Of a stretch of 64,000 nt of DNA, positions 60,341 to 64,000 are shown piece by piece. Position 1 is the stretch's first letter; each line of letters starts with the position of its first letter. A model generated the notes under the pieces. It saw only the letters and a program-made list of their open reading frames with translations. It searched no databases and was not told the DNA's origin. The DNA is from Istiophorus platypterus (taxonomy: Eukaryota > Chordata > Actinopteri > Istiophoriformes > Istiophoridae). The DNA is taken from the NCBI GenBank assembly GCA_016859345.1, contig CM029116.1:6047643-6111642 (forward strand). Reading direction: 5' to 3'. A program made the position numbers and the translations under genes.

Positions 60341-62849
60341 GTCAGCGAGTGGGTGACTTGATTACCCTGAAGCGGGCATTTGCTCGGTATGTTATCAAAA
60401 CAGTGCCATTATGTCATCATCCCACCCAGGTATTGATCATGCTGCTGGATGTGCCAGTTGGTTTCAAGTGCTACTTCTGAATTAAGCTGATTTGTCACAC
60501 TCAGACCCCTAAAGGTAAAGTTACATTGACAATGACACTTAGTGGAAAAATAAATATAGTAAACGGCTTCTGTTTTTTTATCTCTTACAAAAATTGCTTT
60601 CTGTTCTCGTATCTCTGCAACTTCTTCAAACATTGTAAATTGAATTCCCCTTTACTGTATAATTGCTTTGGTGGATACAAACTGGATATTAGTTTGTATT
60701 ACATGATTGCTTTTTTTTCCCCACAAGATTTCCTAATAATAGTTAATCTTTTACTACCTGCTTATTTGTAGTGATAAAAAGGGGAAAGGGCAAGAAAGGT
60801 AATGATGATAAAGAAATAAAAATAATAGGCACCAAAAGAGAACAAATGAGAATTAAAAAATCAACCTCTGACCACAATAATAATGAAAGGGCTTTAGACT
60901 AACTGGCTAAATTGATTTTACACCCCCATTAAAGACGAGGAGGCTGTTGAATGCCCAAATCAAATTAATGTTTTTTTTTTTGTTTGTTTTTTTTCCTGTG
61001 CACTGAGAGAATCTGACCAGCTGGCACTGAGCAGTGACTGAGTCCCGCTGTTACTTGAAAAATAAAAGCTCTGCCCGGTCATGCTGATTCACTTTTATCG
61101 GCGATTGATTTCATATCCCTAGCAGTACTCGGCAGGAAATATTCAGCTATGAGCAGAAAAAAAAAATTGCACATAAGGACGTTGTCAAAGCATCAGATGA
61201 CTCATTTTCAAATACTGCCGCAAAAATATGAAGGTGTACAGGAGCTTTAATACTGCCCTGGTCACCCCCTTACGCAATCGTATTACCACAACACTATACT
61301 GTAGTAATTTCATCCTCTTAAATTCACCTGACAATAAATTAATAAAAAAACAAAACAAAAGAGCAGTTGCCTCAATTGTGCAACTCATAACATTCTAACC
61401 AATGCAATACCTTCATTGGAGGGAAATTGAGCTCAACATGCTTCTGTTGCACTGGGGTGCTTGTTATTCACCTGTAGCTTATGGAAATATTGTGCAGTAA
61501 TTCTTAATTATAAAAATATCAAAATAGATGGTAGATAGTTGCATCATAACCATGACTAATGGATTTTAGACTTGGGCCACAGTGGCTGTTAATTGCATTA
61601 CTTAGCCTAATGCTGCAGAGCACTGACATGAATGAAGCTATTAGTTTCATTAGGTTAATTTGTTGTGATGGTGTTGAGCAGAACCATCTTTGCAAGAAGA
61701 AACACCGTTTATTAGAAGTGTCTTCATTTAGAGACACGTGGCAGGAACAGAACTGCAGACAAAGGCTTCTGACCATGTGAACCTCGACATCATTTGTTCT
61801 CAGAGACTCTATCCATGTATCGAAATCAATCTCAAAAGTGATGCACATGCCTCACCTATCAGTGCCTTTCATCAGTGATTGATTGTCTCCCAAACTGACT
61901 TTCAACCACAGCATAAAACGTTCATGGCCTTATTGGGTCCATGGTAAAAGTCAAAGCCAAGAAGCCAGAGGACCCGATGCCAAAACCTTCCTATTGACGT
62001 TTTCTTTTAGATTTTCTTTCACCTTACCCTTACTTACTCCTCTCAGTTGTAACCCTGCATTGTAAGAGGCATGAAAACAGAACTGTAGAGGACTCTGTTG
62101 AAAATATCTCGAGATAACGTTTACCTTTGACCACTTCACAGCACCAAACACAATCAGCAATATAAATCAAATCGGAAGAACTGTGCAGTGACTAGTGCTG
62201 TATTTGGCATTGAAGATAAAATGGCATTTAATGATTTCAACCCAAAACATTGTTTTTTCAACATGAAAAAAAGAAAACACTGCTAAAAGTTGTTATGACA
62301 TTGAAAAAAGGTGCTGTAAAAGCTAATGACATGAGCTTGGAATATTTGCACTCAAAATTGTATATTTGTTTGTTTTTTGTATTGTCAGTGTCTTTTTGAT
62401 GACAGGCTTTTAATTTATCCCCGATGACTCTTTTGAGTGTTTTTAATGTTTCATTTTTTTTCAGTGACACGTTTTTCTTCAGTGTGTCCTCACAAGAGGA
62501 GGCGTTTGATTTCCATATAATCTCCATAATGAGGAGTGGGCATCTGTATGGCAGACCTGCCTTTCGCTGAGGCCACTTACAGTACATTTTAACTTTTTTG
62601 GAGAGGAAAAGCTGACAATAATTTTGCTTGTCAGAAACTCAGAGTGAATAAAAGATTGTATTGGGCTTCCGAGATGAGTTGACTTGTAAATTTTACAGAT
62701 TTGCTGAAGGTAGCCTGTTAAGCATTACTAACTATCACCTTTTGTTAGTATTGTTAACAGGAATGTAGCTCAAATTTTTAAACAAGCCAGAGGAAATTCA
62801 CCCACAACTTATACAATTCTTAAAAATTCCAGCATTGTTTTCCTACTTA
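60341..62849. other. Noncoding interval, nothing recognised
   Basis: AT-rich unique sequence with T runs near 60970 and 60988 and A runs near 61156. No gene was seen. Confidence 0.5.
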
Positions 62850-63790
62850 TGTAGTAAGAAGTAAAAAGGTGACCTCTGCAGGTGTCCTCTGGTAGATCCC
62901 TTAACTCCCTGTCCATTACGAGTTTGGACCTTCTTGGATCGGACTCGTTTTTCAAGCACATCCCTCGGATTTTCAATCAGATTGAGATCGGGAGAATCTG
63001 GAGGCCAAACTAACACCTTTAACTCTTTGTCCTGTTCCTCCTTCCATTCCTGCATAATTTTTGCAGCGTGGCAGAGCACATTATCCTGCTGAAGAGGCCC
63101 CTGCCATCAGGGAATACCGATGCCATGAAGGGATGTACTTGGTCTGCGACAATGTTTAGGTAGTTTGGATGTGTCAGAGTAACACATGAATGTCTTGACC
63201 CAAGGTTTTCCCAGCAGAACAATGCCCAGAGCATCCTACTTTCTCTGACAGCTTGCCTTCTTCCCGTAGTATATCCTGGTGCCATCACTTCCCTAGGTAA
63301 AGGATGCACACACTTTCAGACGTCCGCGTGATGAAAAAACATGATGAATCAGACCAGGCCACCTTCTTCCATCGCTCCATGTTCCAGGTCTGATGCTCAT
63401 GTGTAGGCCACCATGGCTAGGGATAAGAATGGGATCTCTGAATGGTCTGCGGCTTCGCAGCCCCATATGCAGCAAGCTGTGATGCACTGGCTGTTCCGAC
63501 AGCTTTTTAACATAGCCATCATTAACTCCTCAGCAATTTGTGCTACAGTGGCTTTTCACTGGGATCAGACCAGATGGGCCAGACTTTGGTCTTCACACCT
63601 ATCATTGAGCCTTGGGCTGGTTCACCCTGTCCCTGTCACCAGTTATCCTTCCTTCCACTTCATAGCAGGAGCAACCCACAAGATCTGATGTTTTGTAGAT
63701 GCTCCGACCCAGTCGTCTAGTCATCACAACTTGACTGTCGTCAAACTCGCTCAAATCCTTACACTTGCTCATTTTACCTGCTTCCATCAC
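62850..63790 (-). pseudogene. Tc1/mariner transposase pseudogene
   Basis: This is the coding part of the Tc1 element above. All three acidic catalytic residues of the DDE domain can be read, but only by changing frame. The spacing between the second Asp and the Glu is 36 residues by my count, against 34 in classical Tc1 and Sleeping Beauty proteins. A 36-residue spacing is known in one subgroup of Tc1 elements in fish and other animals. The C-terminal residues diverge from the family after DVLEKRV. There are no neighbouring genes. Confidence 0.88.
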
Positions 63791-63923
63791 ATCAACTTCA
63801 AGAAGTGACTGTTCACTTGCTGCTTAATACACCCCACCCCTTGACAGGTGCCATTGTAACAAGATAATCAACGTTACTCACTTCACCTGTCAGTGGTTTT
63901 AATTTTGAGGCTGATCAGTGTAT
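63770..63923 (-). repeat. 5' terminal region of the Tc1-like element
   Basis: It contains 'caaaattaaaaccactgaca', 'gataatca' read on the opposite strand, and 'cacctgtcaaggggtggggt', the usual 5' leader of this fish Tc1 group, ending at the transposase start. The partner terminal repeat is missing. Confidence 0.85.
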
Positions 63924-63924
63924 A

Positions 63925-64000
63925 AATATTGCAACTTTAATCAGTGAGCCATACGCTCAGTCACCATTGTGTTACCTCATTCGGGGATAGTGACTTAACA
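63925..64000. other. Unique sequence beyond the transposon, nothing recognised
   Basis: Short AT-rich tail of the window, cut by the window edge. Confidence 0.5.

Larger units (their letters stand above)
62850..63923 (-). mobile_element. Tc1-like DNA transposon, degenerate, 3' end lost
   Basis: The 5' terminal region is at the right edge: on the minus strand it starts tatacactgatcagcctcaa (63924 leftward), beside a TA site, as in fish Tc1 elements. The transposase begins near 63772 (MSKCKDLSEFD) with a helix-turn-helix DNA-binding region (ARRLGQS-like and LVGCS motifs). In three different frames, WSDSS (first catalytic Asp), QQDNVLCH (second Asp) and WPPDSPDLNLIEN (Glu) follow. Frameshifts lie between the N-terminal block and the LLHMGLRSRRP block, near WSD, and just before QQDN. 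Coding similarity fades after DVLEKRV (about 62930) and no left terminal repeat is seen by 62780. The copy cannot make a working transposase. Confidence 0.92.

Overview
This window is vertebrate nuclear DNA, almost certainly from a teleost fish. The evidence is the repeats rather than any gene: a degenerate fish-type Tc1 transposon, the 3' ends of three non-LTR retrotransposons of kinds common in fish, several short inverted-repeat DNA elements (MITE-like), long GT/CA microsatellites, and AT-rich unique sequence broken by many homopolymer runs. I found no protein-coding exon, RNA gene or promoter that I can defend. The open reading frames present are short, mostly under 130 codons and at most 190. 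They match no family I recognise and are best read as chance, or as products of microsatellites and transposons. The window therefore looks like a gene desert or part of a very large intron.

Layout. A 5'-truncated LINE (about 765-1980, + strand) lies near the left edge, followed by a 269-bp inverted-repeat element (3917-4185). Positions 6683-7900 hold a recent tandem duplication of a roughly 604-bp unit. An L2/Maui-like LINE tail lies at 10590-10828 (+), and a second copy in the opposite orientation at 40886-41066 (-). A 539-bp element with TTAA-type ends lies at 14601-15139, with partial relatives at 16780-17000 and 42276-42450. A tiny Tc1-like palindrome is at 18415-18478. A tRNA-like SINE remnant is at 42693-42759 (-), and a piggyBac-style MITE at 46691-46945. 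A perfect 21-bp inverted repeat with a 3-nt loop sits at 51795-51839. A CpG-rich patch is at 60030-60340. The window ends in a broken Tc1 transposon (about 62850-63923, -).

Between these lie long stretches of unique, AT-rich DNA. Some (for example 33180-33660, 34480-34800, 39530-39850, 40110-40300 and 56720-56970) have the texture of conserved noncoding elements: few homopolymers and many TAAT/ATTA cores. That is inference only and needs a cross-species alignment. No genes act together here, so no pathway or operon can be described. The most unusual single sequence is the 51.8-kb hairpin; the clearest recent rearrangement is the 604-bp tandem duplication.
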